Source: Sphingomonadaceae bacterium
Lineage (GTDB): Bacteria; Pseudomonadota; Alphaproteobacteria; Sphingomonadales; Sphingomonadaceae
Direction of reading: 5' to 3'
NCBI GenBank assembly: GCA_009926135.1
Contig: RFPL01000009.1
Span: 60,255-124,254 of the forward strand
Length of the DNA stretch: 64,000 nt
In this document: positions 1 to 9,162 of the stretch, one piece after another
How positions within the stretch are numbered: the stretch's first letter is position 1
Layout of the letters: the number at the start of each line of letters is the position of its first letter
Notes under the pieces: generated by a model
Told to the model about the DNA's origin: nothing
Database searches by the model: none
The model's input: only the letters and a program-made list of their open reading frames with translations
Made by a program: the position numbers and the translations under genes

Positions 1-1
1 G

Positions 2-526
2 TACCACGAAGAGCTGGAAAGCCTGGCCAAGTTCCTGCCCGAGCTGGAACGCGGCCGGTTCTGGATGACCTTCGGCGACGCCTATATCAACCACCTGACC
101 GTGCTGCAGAATGTCGGCATGACCGGGATCGAGCCGATCGTGTACCAGGGCAAAGAAATCGTGCCCCTGCAGTTTCTTGCCGCCGTGCTACCCAAGCCGG
201 AAACGCTGGGCCCAACCACCACCGGCAAGACCAACATCGGCGATATCGCCACCGGCATGGCGCTCGATGGCTCGGGCGAGAAGACCTATTACATCTACAA
301 CATCTGCGACCATGAAGACGCGTTCCACGAAACCGGCAACCAGGCGATCAGCTACACCACCGGCGTTCCAGCGATGATCGGCGCGGCGATGATGCTGACC
401 GGGGCCTGGCGGGGTGAGGGTGTGTTCAACATGGAGCAGATGGATCCCGATCCCTACATGGACATGCTGAACACCCAGGGTCTGCCCTGGCAGGTCAAGG
501 AACTGGCCGGGCCGCTGGACTTCTGA
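2..526 (+). CDS. Carboxynorspermidine synthase (saccharopine dehydrogenase-like), C-terminal part
   Basis: Partial gene: the reading frame is already open at the left edge and only the last 174 residues are present. The residues fit the C-terminal domain of saccharopine dehydrogenase-like carboxynorspermidine/carboxyspermidine synthases, which reductively condense aspartate semialdehyde with a diamine using NADPH. The stop TGA shares one base with the ATG of the next gene, a carboxynorspermidine decarboxylase, so the two are translationally coupled; that pairing is the strongest support for the assignment. The N-terminal NAD(P)-binding fold lies outside the window. Whether the product is spermidine, norspermidine or homospermidine cannot be told from sequence. 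Confidence 0.85.
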   Translation, partial: YHEELESLAKFLPELERGRFWMTFGDAYINHLTVLQNVGMTGIEPIVYQGKEIVPLQFLAAVLPKPETLGPTTTGKTNIGDIATGMALDGSGEKTYYIYNICDHEDAFHETGNQAISYTTGVPAMIGAAMMLTGAWRGEGVFNMEQMDPDPYMDMLNTQGLPWQVKELAGPLDF

Positions 527-1725
527 TGGAGACCAGAGCCGGCGATCCGGGCGCATTCGCGCACTTCGACCTGAGCCGTGTCGATAGCCCTGCCTTCGTG
601 GTCGACGCCGCGAAGCTGCGCGCGAACCTGGCGGTGCTGGCTGACGTGCGGGATCGGGCCGGGATCAAGGTGCTGGCGGCGCTCAAGGCTTTCTCGATGT
701 GGAAGGTTGCCCCGGTCGTGGGGGAATACCTCGACGGAGTCTGCACTTCCGGCCTGTGGGAAGCGCTGCTCGCCGCCGAGAATTACCGGGGCGAAATTGC
801 AACCTATTGTGCGGCCTACAAAGCGGATGACCTGCCGGAAATCTGCCGCCTCTCGGACCATGTGATCTTCAACTCTCCCGGTCAAATCGCCCGTTTCGCG
901 CCGCAGATCGAACAGGCGCGGCAGCGCGGCGATGCTTTTGACATCGGCCTGCGCATTAATCCGCTCCATGCCGAAGGCGAGGTACCCAAGTACGACCCTT
1001 GCGCCCCGCATTCCCGGCTGGGCTTCCCGGTAAATCAGCTGACCGATGCGCACATGGCCGGCGTCAACGGGCTGCACTTCCACACGCTGTGCGAGCAGGA
1101 TTTCGAGCCGCTGGAGCGCACCTGGCTGGCCTTGCTGCCTCGGATCGAGCGCTACCTTCCGCAGCTTGAGTGGTTGAACTTCGGGGGCGGGCACCACATC
1201 ACCCGCGCCGATTACCAGCGCGATGAACTGGTGGCGTTCCTGAAGGCGGTCAAGGCACAGACCGGCTGCGAGATATATCTGGAACCGGGCGAGGCCGTGG
1301 CGCTGGATGCCGGTATTTTGATCGGCACGGTGCTGGACCTGCAGGAAAACGGCATGCCGATCGGCATCACCGACATTTCCGCCACCTGTCATATGCCCGA
1401 CGTGATCGAGGCGCCATACCGTCCGGCCATGCTGGGTGAACTGCCGCCGCTTGATCCGCAGACCGATGAAGGTGCGGGCGGGGCCGTGCGGCTTGGCGGC
1501 CCGTCTTGCCTGGCCGGCGACGTGATTGGCGATTACCGCTTCTCTTCCGGACCGGAGATCGGCCAGCGGTTCGCTTTCCTCGATCAAGCGCATTATTCGA
1601 TGGTCAAGACCACGACCTTCAACGGCGTGCCTCTGCCGTCGATCTGGCTGTGGGACAGCTCCACGGACGAGCTCGAATGCGTAAAGCGGTTTGGTTACGA
1701 GGACTTCCGCAACCGGCTTTCCTGA
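526..1725 (+). CDS. nspC: Carboxynorspermidine decarboxylase
   Basis: A 399-residue fold-type III (alanine racemase-like) PLP decarboxylase that removes the carboxyl group from carboxy(nor)spermidine to give the triamine. The PLP lysine lies in the LAALKAFS segment near residue 54, a HFHTLCEQ motif and a glycine-rich NFGGGHH phosphate-binding loop follow, and EPGEAVALDAG is the late PLP-contact motif. Length is normal for NspC. The start ATG overlaps the stop of the upstream synthase by one base. It forms the synthase/decarboxylase pair used by many alphaproteobacteria in place of aminopropyl transfer from decarboxylated SAM. Confidence 0.93.
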   Translation: METRAGDPGAFAHFDLSRVDSPAFVVDAAKLRANLAVLADVRDRAGIKVLAALKAFSMWKVAPVVGEYLDGVCTSGLWEALLAAENYRGEIATYCAAYKADDLPEICRLSDHVIFNSPGQIARFAPQIEQARQRGDAFDIGLRINPLHAEGEVPKYDPCAPHSRLGFPVNQLTDAHMAGVNGLHFHTLCEQDFEPLERTWLALLPRIERYLPQLEWLNFGGGHHITRADYQRDELVAFLKAVKAQTGCEIYLEPGEAVALDAGILIGTVLDLQENGMPIGITDISATCHMPDVIEAPYRPAMLGELPPLDPQTDEGAGGAVRLGGPSCLAGDVIGDYRFSSGPEIGQRFAFLDQAHYSMVKTTTFNGVPLPSIWLWDSSTDELECVKRFGYEDFRNRLS

Positions 1726-1761
1726 GGCACAGTCACCGGCATAACAAAGCCGGAGAGCGCA

Positions 1762-3006
1762 GTGCCTGACAAGATCCTCGACGCCCATTCGTCCGACCCC
1801 GTGGCCATGGGCTGGATGGAGGGCTTGCCCCCGGCGCCAGACAAGCGGCTCGCCTGGGCGCGGGCGGATCACATGCGTTTTCCAACCCATCGCTATGCCT
1901 ACTCGCGGATGCGCGAGTTTTTGCCGACGGCGCGCGTTTCGCGCGGCACCGGGACAGTGTGGCAGCTGCCGGTTGCGCTGCGAGACGATATTGACGGTAT
2001 CACCTTCAAGGCAATGGACGATGGCCGCGAGCTGACCTGGGCGGAATCGCTGGCGGTCAACTTTACCGATGCCGTGCTGGTGCTGCACCGCGGGACCATT
2101 GTCTACGAACGCTACCTCGGCGTCACTCGGCAGGACACGCCGCACATCGCCTTCTCGGTTACCAAGAGCTTCGTTGGGACGCTGGCGGAGATGCTGATCC
2201 AGGAAAGGCGCCTCGATCCGTTAGCGCCAATTGGCGCATTGCTTCCGGAGATGGCCAGCAGCGGATTTGCCGATGCAACGCTGGCGCAGGTCATGGACAT
2301 GACGACAGCGCTCGATTTCTCGGAAGAATATACTGATCCTACGTCCGGCATCGGTGCCATGAGCAATGCCCTGGGCCTGACGCCGCGCGCGGCCAGTTAT
2401 GCTGGTCCTGGCGACGTCTACGCGTTTCTTCCGACGATTCGCAAAAGCGGGGAACATGGCGAGCGCTTTACCTATCGGACCTGCAATACGGAGGTGCTCG
2501 GCTGGATCGTTGCGCGGACCGAAGGCAAGCGACTCGACCAGATCCTGTCGGAACGAATCTGGGCGCCGCTGGGGATGGAACAGGATGCTGATTTCCTGAT
2601 CGATTCGACCGGAATGCCCTTCGCGGGCGGGGGACTTAATCCCGTAGTGCGCGACATGGCCCGTTTTGGGGAAGCCATGCGCTGTGATGGGCACGGGAAT
2701 GGGGGACAGATGATCGCCCGCGAAGCGGTCGCCGCGGTGAAGGCCGGGGGCAGCAAGGCCGCCTTTGCGCAGGCCGGATATCAGTGGCTTAAGGATGGTT
2801 CCTATACCCGGCAATGGTGGATAATGCCCGGAAATAGCGATACTTTTTCCGCACGCGGCATTCACGGCCAGGCAATTTTTGTCGACCCGGTGGCAGAGGT
2901 GGTGGTCGCTCGGTTCGGATCTCACCCGATAGCCGCCAACACGGCTTTCGACCCCACCTCGCTGCCCGCCTTCCGGGCGGTCGCGGAGCACCTCTCGCGG
3001 GGGTGA
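1762..3006 (+). CDS. Serine hydrolase of the class C beta-lactamase/esterase family
   Basis: A 414-residue protein with the SxxK nucleophile motif SVTK (Ser132, Lys135) and a YRTCN segment carrying the conserved tyrosine (Tyr238), in the layout of penicillin-binding-like esterases and 6-aminohexanoate-dimer hydrolases (NylB type). No signal peptide is visible, so a cytosolic esterase or amidase is more likely than a periplasmic beta-lactamase. The GTG start is chosen because GGAGAG lies a few bases upstream and no earlier in-frame start fits. It follows nspC by 36 bases and may be co-transcribed. The substrate is unknown. Confidence 0.85.
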   Translation: MPDKILDAHSSDPVAMGWMEGLPPAPDKRLAWARADHMRFPTHRYAYSRMREFLPTARVSRGTGTVWQLPVALRDDIDGITFKAMDDGRELTWAESLAVNFTDAVLVLHRGTIVYERYLGVTRQDTPHIAFSVTKSFVGTLAEMLIQERRLDPLAPIGALLPEMASSGFADATLAQVMDMTTALDFSEEYTDPTSGIGAMSNALGLTPRAASYAGPGDVYAFLPTIRKSGEHGERFTYRTCNTEVLGWIVARTEGKRLDQILSERIWAPLGMEQDADFLIDSTGMPFAGGGLNPVVRDMARFGEAMRCDGHGNGGQMIAREAVAAVKAGGSKAAFAQAGYQWLKDGSYTRQWWIMPGNSDTFSARGIHGQAIFVDPVAEVVVARFGSHPIAANTAFDPTSLPAFRAVAEHLSRG

Positions 3007-3013
3007 TTTTCAC

Positions 3014-3134
3014 TTGCGATTAAGGTGCGAATCTTTATAGCCCGCCCCCGCTGCCCCATGGGGACTTCCAATAACCGCAAGGCAGCCTCGTCTTCGTGTT
3101 ACCTGGCCGAAAGGCCTATTGGGGGTCCCTTGAG
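3014..3134 (+). promoter_or_regulatory. Promoter and structured leader upstream of the ornithine/lysine decarboxylase
   Basis: A TTGCGA/TATAGC pair (3014 and 3036, 16-base spacer) resembles a housekeeping promoter. The roughly 90 bases that follow contain GGCC-GAAA-GGCC (3105-3116, a GNRA tetraloop hairpin), and GGGAC at 3061-3065 is complementary to GTCCC at 3125-3129. The second partner overlaps the G-rich ribosome-binding site just before the TTG at 3135. The pairing could mask the start, which would suit polyamine feedback; that is inference. A speF leader RNA family upstream of alphaproteobacterial ornithine decarboxylases is known, but I cannot confirm a match. Confidence 0.4.
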
Positions 3135-4325
3135 TTGCACCAGTATCCTGACGCTCTGTCCGTAGTCCGCGCCCTCGCGCCCGACGAACCGGTCATTCTA
3201 AATCGTCCGCACGCCGCAACGCGCGCTGCCCGCTTCTTCGTTGAGAAGTTTCCGGGCAAGTCGCTCTACGCGGTGAAGGCCAATCCCTCGCCCGACCTGC
3301 TCAAGGTCCTGTGGGATGCCGGCGTGACGCACTACGATGTTGCCTCGATTGCCGAGGTCCGGCTGGTTCGCGCCACGCTGCCTGAGGCCGTGCTATGCTT
3401 CATGCATCCGGTGAAGACGCCTGGCGCGATTGCCGAAGCCTATCGCCAGCATGGCGTGCGGGTGTTCAGCCTCGATTCGCAGGAAGAGCTCGAAAAGATC
3501 GTCGAGGCGACGGCAAACGCCGAAGACCTGTCGCTCTGCGTGCGACTGCGGGTCTCGTCGGACTATTCCGAACTCAGCCTTGCTTCGAAGTTTGGCGTGG
3601 ATCTGGCCGATGCGGCGCCGCTGCTCCAGGCCGCTCGTCAGGTTGCAGACAGCCTCGGCATCTGCTTCCACGTTGGCAGCCAGGCGATGACGCCGTTTGC
3701 CTATGTCCAGGCAATGGAGCGGGTCCGCGCGGCGATTGTCGATGCAGCGGTCACGATCGACATCATCGACGTCGGTGGGGGCTTCCCGTCGATCTATCCC
3801 GGCATGGAGCCGCCGCCGCTGGAAGACTACTTCGGCGTGATCCACCGCGCGGCGGAATCGCTGCCGGTGTCCTATTCGTCGGAGCTGTGGTGCGAACCCG
3901 GCCGGGCGCTCTGTGCCGAATACAATTCGCTGATCGTGCGCGTTGAAAAGCGCCGTGGCAACGAACTGTATATCAACGACGGCGCCTATGGTGCGCTCTA
4001 TGACGCGGCCCATGTCGGCTGGCGCTTCCCGGTGCAGTGCCTGACCGAAGGCCGCAGCGAGGGTGAAGAGGGCTTCGCCTTCTATGGCCCGACCTGCGAC
4101 GATGCCGATTACATGGAAGGTCCATTCCAGTTGCCCGCGGATATCAAGGCTGGTGACTACATCGAGATCGGGATGCTGGGTGCCTATGGCGCTGCAATGA
4201 AGACGGCCTTCAACGGCTTTGGTCAGGCGCAGGCGATCGGCGCGACCGATGAGCCGATGGCCAGCCTCTATCGCGGTGACCGCGCCGATCCACGCCAGAG
4301 CGACAACGTCGTCAGCCTGCGCTGA
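3135..4325 (+). CDS. Ornithine/lysine decarboxylase, eukaryotic-type (fold III) PLP enzyme
   Basis: A roughly 396-residue decarboxylase that makes putrescine and/or cadaverine. Visible are the PLP lysine in YAVKANPS (Lys48), HVGSQ, the glycine-rich DVGGGFPS loop, CEPGRALCAEY, and the catalytic cysteine of the dimer interface in GPTCDDAD (Cys321). It belongs to the eukaryotic-like ODC/LODC family, not the E. coli SpeC fold. The TTG at 3135 is preferred because GGGGG lies 9 bases upstream and the protein then starts LHQYPDAL, where family members usually begin. A GTG at 3096 is in frame and would add 13 unlikely residues. A strong terminator follows. It supplies the diamine for the nspC pathway upstream. 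Confidence 0.9.
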   Translation: MHQYPDALSVVRALAPDEPVILNRPHAATRAARFFVEKFPGKSLYAVKANPSPDLLKVLWDAGVTHYDVASIAEVRLVRATLPEAVLCFMHPVKTPGAIAEAYRQHGVRVFSLDSQEELEKIVEATANAEDLSLCVRLRVSSDYSELSLASKFGVDLADAAPLLQAARQVADSLGICFHVGSQAMTPFAYVQAMERVRAAIVDAAVTIDIIDVGGGFPSIYPGMEPPPLEDYFGVIHRAAESLPVSYSSELWCEPGRALCAEYNSLIVRVEKRRGNELYINDGAYGALYDAAHVGWRFPVQCLTEGRSEGEEGFAFYGPTCDDADYMEGPFQLPADIKAGDYIEIGMLGAYGAAMKTAFNGFGQAQAIGATDEPMASLYRGDRADPRQSDNVVSLR

Positions 4326-4348
4326 TCGTTTAGAGAGATCGAAACGCG

Positions 4349-4380
4349 AAGGGGCGGGTCACCAGAGTGACCTGCCCCTT
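4349..4380. terminator. Bidirectional intrinsic terminator between the decarboxylase gene and hemA
   Basis: A 14-bp stem (4349-4362 with 4367-4380) closes on a CAGA loop, with one G-U pair in the rightward transcript. AA precedes it and TT ends it, so it can serve the convergent decarboxylase and hemA transcripts. Confidence 0.8.
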
Positions 4381-4418
4381 CTGCATTTCAAATCATGCCG
4401 CAAATTGCAGGCAGGGCG

Positions 4419-5633
4419 TCAGGCCGCCAGTTTGAGCTCGAGTCGCTCCCAGATCTCGACCAGGGCGTTGGTGAGCTGGCGCATCATCACCTCGCTGTGC
4501 GCCGGCCCCGGGGTGAAACGGAGGCGTTCTGTTCCGCGCGGCACGGTCGGGAAATTGATCGGCTGCACATAGACGCCGTATTCGGCGAGCAGGATATCGC
4601 TGATCTGCTTAGCGCGGACGGGATCGCCAACCATCAACGGCACGATGTGGGTCGTACTGGGCATGACCGGGAGGCCCGCTTCGGCGAAGGACTGCTTCAG
4701 GAATGCAGCAGCGGCCTGCTGGCCTTCCCGCTCGACACTCGACTGCTTGAGGTGGCGGACCGAAGCCAGCACACCGGCAACGAGCACTGGCGAGAGTGAG
4801 GTCGTGAAGATGAAGCCGGGGGCATAGGACCGGATCACGTCGATGATCCTAGAATCAGCCGCCACATAGCCGCCCATCACTCCGAACGCCTTGCCCAACG
4901 TGCCTTCGATGATCGTGATGCGATCGGCGGCCTCGTCGCGTTCCGAGATGCCGCCACCGCGTGCACCATACATACCGACTGCGTGGACTTCGTCGATATA
5001 GGTCAGCGCGTTGTACTTATCCGCCAGGTCGCAGATCGCGTGGATCGGGGCGACATCGCCGTCCATCGAATAGACGCTTTCAAAGGCGATCAGCTTGGGC
5101 AGGCTGGGGTCCGTTTCGGCCAGCAGCTGTTCCAGGTGTTCGACATCGTTGTGCCGGAACACCTTCTTTTCCGCGCCCGAATTGCGGATCCCCGCGATCA
5201 TGCTGGCGTGGTTGAGTTCGTCGGAGAAGATCACGCAGCCCGGCAGGATCTTGGCCAGGGTCGAGAGCGTCGCATCGTTCGAGACATAGCCCGAAGTGAA
5301 CAGCAGCGCCCCGTCCTTGCCATGCAGATCGGCCAGTTCGCGCTCAAGATCGACGTGGTAATGGGTGTTACCGCCAATGTTGCGGGTGCCACCCGAACCG
5401 GCACCGACATCGTGCAGCGCCTCTTCCATCGCGGCGATCACCGTGGGGTGCTGCCCCATCGCAAGGTAATCGTTGGAGCACCAGACAGTGATCGGCTTGG
5501 GGCCGTTGTGCCCGGCAAAGCAGCGCGCATTGGGATAGGCGCCCTTGTTGCGCAGGATGTCGATGAAGACCCGATAGCGGCCTTCCGAATGCAGCCGATC
5601 GATCGCTTGGTCGAAAATCTGGTCGTAGTTCAC
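4419..5633 (-). CDS. hemA: 5-aminolevulinate synthase
   Basis: A 404-residue alpha-oxoamine synthase that condenses glycine with succinyl-CoA to 5-aminolevulinate, the first step of tetrapyrrole synthesis by the C4 (Shemin) route typical of alphaproteobacteria. The PLP lysine is Lys248 in EGTLGKAFG, with the substrate loops SNDYLAMG and [10 protein letters not shown] and the DEVHAVG motif present. Length and start match the family. It ends near the bidirectional terminator and lies 63 bases downstream of a leftward MBL-fold gene, possibly in the same transcript. Its succinyl-CoA demand links it to the damaged methylmalonyl-CoA pathway at 28-30 kb. Confidence 0.97.
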   Translation of the reverse strand: MNYDQIFDQAIDRLHSEGRYRVFIDILRNKGAYPNARCFAGHNGPKPITVWCSNDYLAMGQHPTVIAAMEEALHDVGAGSGGTRNIGGNTHYHVDLERELADLHGKDGALLFTSGYVSNDATLSTLAKILPGCVIFSDELNHASMIAGIRNSGAEKKVFRHNDVEHLEQLLAETDPSLPKLIAFESVYSMDGDVAPIHAICDLADKYNALTYIDEVHAVGMYGARGGGISERDEAADRITIIEGTLGKAFGVMGGYVAADSRIIDVIRSYAPGFIFTTSLSPVLVAGVLASVRHLKQSSVEREGQQAAAAFLKQSFAEAGLPVMPSTTHIVPLMVGDPVRAKQISDILLAEYGVYVQPINFPTVPRGTERLRFTPGPAHSEVMMRQLTNALVEIWERLELKLAA

Positions 5634-5696
5634 TAGCGGGTTCCGGTTCCTGCTTTCCCGCGCCTCTAGCCCAACCGTAGTTCGGGCGCCAGCGAC

Positions 5697-6608
5697 TTAT
5701 TGCTGAAAACCGACCCGGATCGATGCCCTGGCGGCCTTGTCGTGGATCAGCCACTCGAAGTCATGCCCCGGCACCACGAGCAGGCCCGGTGCTTCGGCCT
5801 TGAGTGCGCGAATGGTCCGAAGCCAGGCATAGACTTCGCCGCGATCCTCCGGCGCAAAGTAATCTCCCACCAGACGGGATCGCGCCCGCAGTTCCTGCCA
5901 GCTGGCAGCCATGGTCGCGATATCGCCGGCAAACATTACTTCGCGCCCGTTGGACAGGCGGACGTAGATCATCTGTGAGCCGGGGGTGTGACTAGGAGCG
6001 GGAATAGCCACGATCCCCGGCGCAACGACTTGCGGACCATCGGTCGCCAGCTTTGCTCGGGGGGGAGCCCCTGACCAGGCGAGCTGCGCTGCATAGGGCG
6101 AGGGCGGCAATTGTCCGGCATTGAGCCGTGCGGCTTCGGCCAGCGGTCCCCCGCTCCTTCTTGCCAAGGCACCCAGGTGATCGGGATGTTCATGCGTGAC
6201 CAGGATCAGCCCCGCTTCAGACATCGCACGCTCGACCTTGGCTTGTCGTTCCGGCCAGAACTTGTCCATGCCCATGGCCGCCGCATCGATAGCGTTTAGC
6301 CCGCTATCGATCAGGATCGGCTTGCCGCCCGCCACGGGCAGCCGCCAGGCCATGACCCCGATGACCGCTCGCTTCATGCCAGCGCCTGCCGCAAACAAAT
6401 TGCGCGGCACCAGGCGGTGCGCAATCAGTTCCAGCTCGATTGCAGCGGGTGCCTGGCCGGGCATGGCCCCGGCGAGCGCGCGGAGCTGCGCGATCGAAAC
6501 AGGCTTGGCCGGTGCATCACCGGGGCGATTATTCAGCAACAGCCAGTAATACGGCAGACCGAACAGCAGGACCAAGACCATCAGCGTAAGGTTGATCTTG
6601 CGCCGCAT
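5697..6608 (-). CDS. Membrane-anchored metallo-beta-lactamase-fold hydrolase
   Basis: A 303-residue protein starting MRRKINLT, with one N-terminal hydrophobic helix (residues about 6-24) and then an MBL fold. The metal motif reads THEHPDHLG (HxHxDH), followed by the PAPSHTPGSQ histidine, the aspartate in MFAGDI and a final histidine in VVPGHDFEW. This is the glyoxalase II/lactonase-like branch and probably faces the periplasm. The ATG at 6608 is chosen because it shares one base with the TGA of murI upstream. The open frame extends further but runs through murI. The substrate is unknown. Confidence 0.85.
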   Translation of the reverse strand: MRRKINLTLMVLVLLFGLPYYWLLLNNRPGDAPAKPVSIAQLRALAGAMPGQAPAAIELELIAHRLVPRNLFAAGAGMKRAVIGVMAWRLPVAGGKPILIDSGLNAIDAAAMGMDKFWPERQAKVERAMSEAGLILVTHEHPDHLGALARRSGGPLAEAARLNAGQLPPSPYAAQLAWSGAPPRAKLATDGPQVVAPGIVAIPAPSHTPGSQMIYVRLSNGREVMFAGDIATMAASWQELRARSRLVGDYFAPEDRGEVYAWLRTIRALKAEAPGLLVVPGHDFEWLIHDKAARASIRVGFQQ

Positions 6609-7411
6609 CACAGCACCTCCTGCCGGGTCAGGCCATAGGCTTCCAGGGTCGGGCCGAGCGCCGCCAGCCCTGGTTCGCCACGGGTGAACAGCGCCAGGTC
6701 GGGCTGCGTTCGCGCCATCGCCTGCCCATCGCACAGCCGGGCAATCCGCCGCGCGATGCCCGCCGCACCGTGCACAAAGCTGACGCCCGGGCCGAAAGCT
6801 GCGGCCAGTTGGGCCTCGACCAGCGGGAAATGGGTGCAGGCAAGGACCACGGTGTCGATCGCTGCGCCGCCCGGCTGGTCCCGCAAGGTCGCGGCGGCGC
6901 GCTGGTAGACCGCCGAGCTGACAACTTCGCCGCGCAGCTTCGCTTCGGCGGCGCTCACCAGTTCGGGCGCGGCAGCGCGCAGCAGCAGCTTGCCCTGCGC
7001 AAACTCTGCCTCAAGCCGGTCGACATAGGGCTGACGGATTGTGGCGGCCGTGCCGAGCAGGCCGATCGTGCCCGTGCGGGTCTGCTCGGCCGCTGGCTTG
7101 ATTGCCGGGACTGTGCCGACAATCGGAATCTCCAGCACGTCGCGGACCATGCCCAGCGCGATGGTCGAAGCGGTGTTGCAGGCAATGCAGATCAGCCGCG
7201 GGCGATAGCGCTCCGCCATCCGCCCCAGCAGGCCGCAGACCCGCGCCGCCACTTCCGCCTCGGATTTGGGGCCATAGGGCAGCCCGCCATTGTCCGCCGC
7301 GTAGATCACCGGCGCGTGCGGCAACAGGCGGCGTACTTCGGCCAGAACCGACAGGCCGCCGACCCCGGAATCGAATAAAAGCAAGGGTGCAGCAGGATCG
7401 ATTTCGGACAT
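6608..7411 (-). CDS. murI: Glutamate racemase
   Basis: A 267-residue enzyme that converts L- to D-glutamate for peptidoglycan. The DSGVGGL motif at residues 14-20 and the two catalytic cysteines, Cys78 in CIACNTAS and Cys192 in LACTHFPL, are intact. The start at 7411 is preceded by GAGGGG on the minus strand. A longer open frame to 7756 would read through the divergent plsY and adds no conserved residues. It is divergent from plsY and coupled to the downstream MBL-fold gene. Confidence 0.95.
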   Translation of the reverse strand: MSEIDPAAPLLLFDSGVGGLSVLAEVRRLLPHAPVIYAADNGGLPYGPKSEAEVAARVCGLLGRMAERYRPRLICIACNTASTIALGMVRDVLEIPIVGTVPAIKPAAEQTRTGTIGLLGTAATIRQPYVDRLEAEFAQGKLLLRAAAPELVSAAEAKLRGEVVSSAVYQRAAATLRDQPGGAAIDTVVLACTHFPLVEAQLAAAFGPGVSFVHGAAGIARRIARLCDGQAMARTQPDLALFTRGEPGLAALGPTLEAYGLTRQEVL

Positions 7412-7486
7412 ATCCCCTCGGGCCGGTCTTGCCGGTGTATGTCCCTTGTAGCTAAGTTGCAGCGGCAAAGGGAAGGGATCGTTCGG

Positions 7487-8068
7487 ATGGAAAACGTGTT
7501 CGCGCTCGCGCTGGGCTATGCGCTGGGGTCGATCCCCTTCGGGCTGATCCTGACCAGGCTGTCGGGCGCCGGGGACCTGCGCTCGATCGGGTCCGGCAAT
7601 ATCGGTGCCACCAACGTGCTGCGCACTGGCCGCAAGGGCATTGCCGCGGCGACCCTGCTGCTTGACCTGTTGAAGGCGCTGGTGGCCGTGCTGCTGGTGC
7701 GGGCATATTGGCCGGGGCATGAGGCGCTGGCTGCGCTTGGCGCCATTCTCGGCCACTGCTTCCCGGTCTGGCTACGCTTCAAGGGCGGCAAGGGCGTGGC
7801 CTCGATGATGGGGGCCTCGCTGGCACTCGCCTGGCCAATCGGCGCTGCCTATGCGGTAACCTGGCTGGGACTGCTGGCGATAACGCGGATTTCATCGCTG
7901 GCCGGCATGACTGCCGCGGTGGTTGCACCGCTTGCAGCCTGGTGGCTCGGCCATTCCGACTATGCCGCGGTACTCGCGTTCATTGCCGTGCTGGTGCTCG
8001 TCCTTCACCGGGCGAACATCCAGCGCCTGCTGGCCGGCACCGAACCGCGCATCGGCAGCAAGGCTTGA
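7487..8068 (+). CDS. plsY: Glycerol-3-phosphate acyltransferase (acyl-phosphate dependent)
   Basis: A 193-residue inner-membrane protein with about five hydrophobic segments. It transfers acyl groups from acyl-phosphate to glycerol-3-phosphate, the first step of phospholipid synthesis. The three family motifs are clear: GSIPFG near the N-terminus, GSGNIGATNVLR in loop 1 and RFKGGKGVA in the central loop. The ATG at 7487 has GGAAGGGA about 9 bases upstream. The stop shares a base with the dprA start. Confidence 0.96.
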   Translation: MENVFALALGYALGSIPFGLILTRLSGAGDLRSIGSGNIGATNVLRTGRKGIAAATLLLDLLKALVAVLLVRAYWPGHEALAALGAILGHCFPVWLRFKGGKGVASMMGASLALAWPIGAAYAVTWLGLLAITRISSLAGMTAAVVAPLAAWWLGHSDYAAVLAFIAVLVLVLHRANIQRLLAGTEPRIGSKA

Positions 8069-9156
8069 TGGAAGCGCTCAGCCAGGCGGAGGCCTTTGCG
8101 CGCATTCGCCTGCTGCGTTCGCCCAATGTGGGGCCGGTTTCCTATCGCCAGTTGCTGCACCGCTTCGGCACGGCAGAAGCGGCGCTGGCGGCATTGCCGG
8201 ATCTCGTTCGCCGTGGCGGAGCCGGGTACCAGCCCGCCAGCGAGGACCGTATTTCCAAAGAAATCCAGGCTGTCCGTACGGCCGAGGCGCGCTATCTGTT
8301 TCACGATTCGCCGGACTACCCGCCACTACTGGCAGAACTGGAAGGCGCACCGCCGATCCTGACTTGCCGGGGCGACGCCGCGTTGGCGCAACGGCCCTGC
8401 GTGGCCATTGTCGGTGCGCGCAATGCTTCCGCCGCAGCGGTCAAGCTGGCGCGGATGTTTGCCGGAGAACTTGCCGAGGCAGGATATGTGGTGGTCTCCG
8501 GCCTGGCACGCGGGATTGACGGGGCGGCGCACCAAGCCGCGCTTGCGGGCGGCACAATCGGCGTCATCGCCAGCGGGATCGAGATTGCCTATCCGCCCGA
8601 ACATGCCGACCTGCAGGAAGCCGTCGCCACTCAAGGTCTGCTGCTGGCCGAACAGCCGCCAGGTACCGAGCCGCTGGCGCGCCATTTCCCTTCGCGTAAC
8701 CGCATTATCGCAGGCATTGCCGCGGGAACCCTGATTGTCGAGGCTGCGCCCAAGTCGGGCTCGCTGATCACGGCCCGACTGGCGGGCGAGGCAGGCCGTG
8801 AAGTGATGGCCGTGCCCGGCTCACCGCTCGATAGCCGCTCACAGGGGTGCAACCAGTTGATCCGCGACGGCGCGACGTTGGTCCAGCGCACCGACGATGT
8901 GATTGAGCTGCTGACTGGCTTCCAGGGGCAGCCGCGCTCGGTGCTGCGCGAAACCATGCCCGGCTGGGAACTTGCACCCGAGGATGCGGGGCATCCGGCA
9001 GACATCGCGGCCCTGCTGACGACCGCGCCGGTGCCAGTGGATGAACTGGTCCGCCAAAGCGGGTCTAGTGCTGGGTCGGTGCAACTGGCGCTGCTCGAGC
9101 TGGAACTGGCCGGCAGCCTGGTGCGCCACGCCGGTGGCCGCGTCAGCCGCAGTTGA
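8068..9156 (+). CDS. dprA: DNA-processing protein DprA
   Basis: A 362-residue single-strand DNA-binding protein that loads RecA during transformation. An N-terminal SAM-like region is followed by the Rossmann DprA fold with GARNAS, SGLARGIDGAAH, SRNRIIAGIAAGTLIVEA and the SGSLITARLA segment, and then a winged-helix DprA C-terminal domain (about residues 300-362). The start overlaps the plsY stop (TGATG). No other competence genes are in the window. The convergent hydroxylase gene ends six bases away. Confidence 0.95.
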   Translation: MEALSQAEAFARIRLLRSPNVGPVSYRQLLHRFGTAEAALAALPDLVRRGGAGYQPASEDRISKEIQAVRTAEARYLFHDSPDYPPLLAELEGAPPILTCRGDAALAQRPCVAIVGARNASAAAVKLARMFAGELAEAGYVVVSGLARGIDGAAHQAALAGGTIGVIASGIEIAYPPEHADLQEAVATQGLLLAEQPPGTEPLARHFPSRNRIIAGIAAGTLIVEAAPKSGSLITARLAGEAGREVMAVPGSPLDSRSQGCNQLIRDGATLVQRTDDVIELLTGFQGQPRSVLRETMPGWELAPEDAGHPADIAALLTTAPVPVDELVRQSGSSAGSVQLALLELELAGSLVRHAGGRVSRS

Positions 9157-9162
9157 GCGCAG

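Noticed and set aside
454..2145. 563-residue minus-strand ORF opposite nspC and the serine hydrolase
   Set aside because: It is a codon-bias shadow of GC-rich genes on the other strand, with no recognisable protein motif.
1762..3006. Class C beta-lactamase resistance gene
   Set aside because: There is no signal peptide and the motif around the tyrosine is esterase/amidase-like, not YxN of AmpC.
3054..3063. CCCCATGGGG as a decarboxylase start or hairpin
   Set aside because: The two-base centre cannot form a hairpin loop as drawn, and the ATG leads into a frame that is not the decarboxylase.
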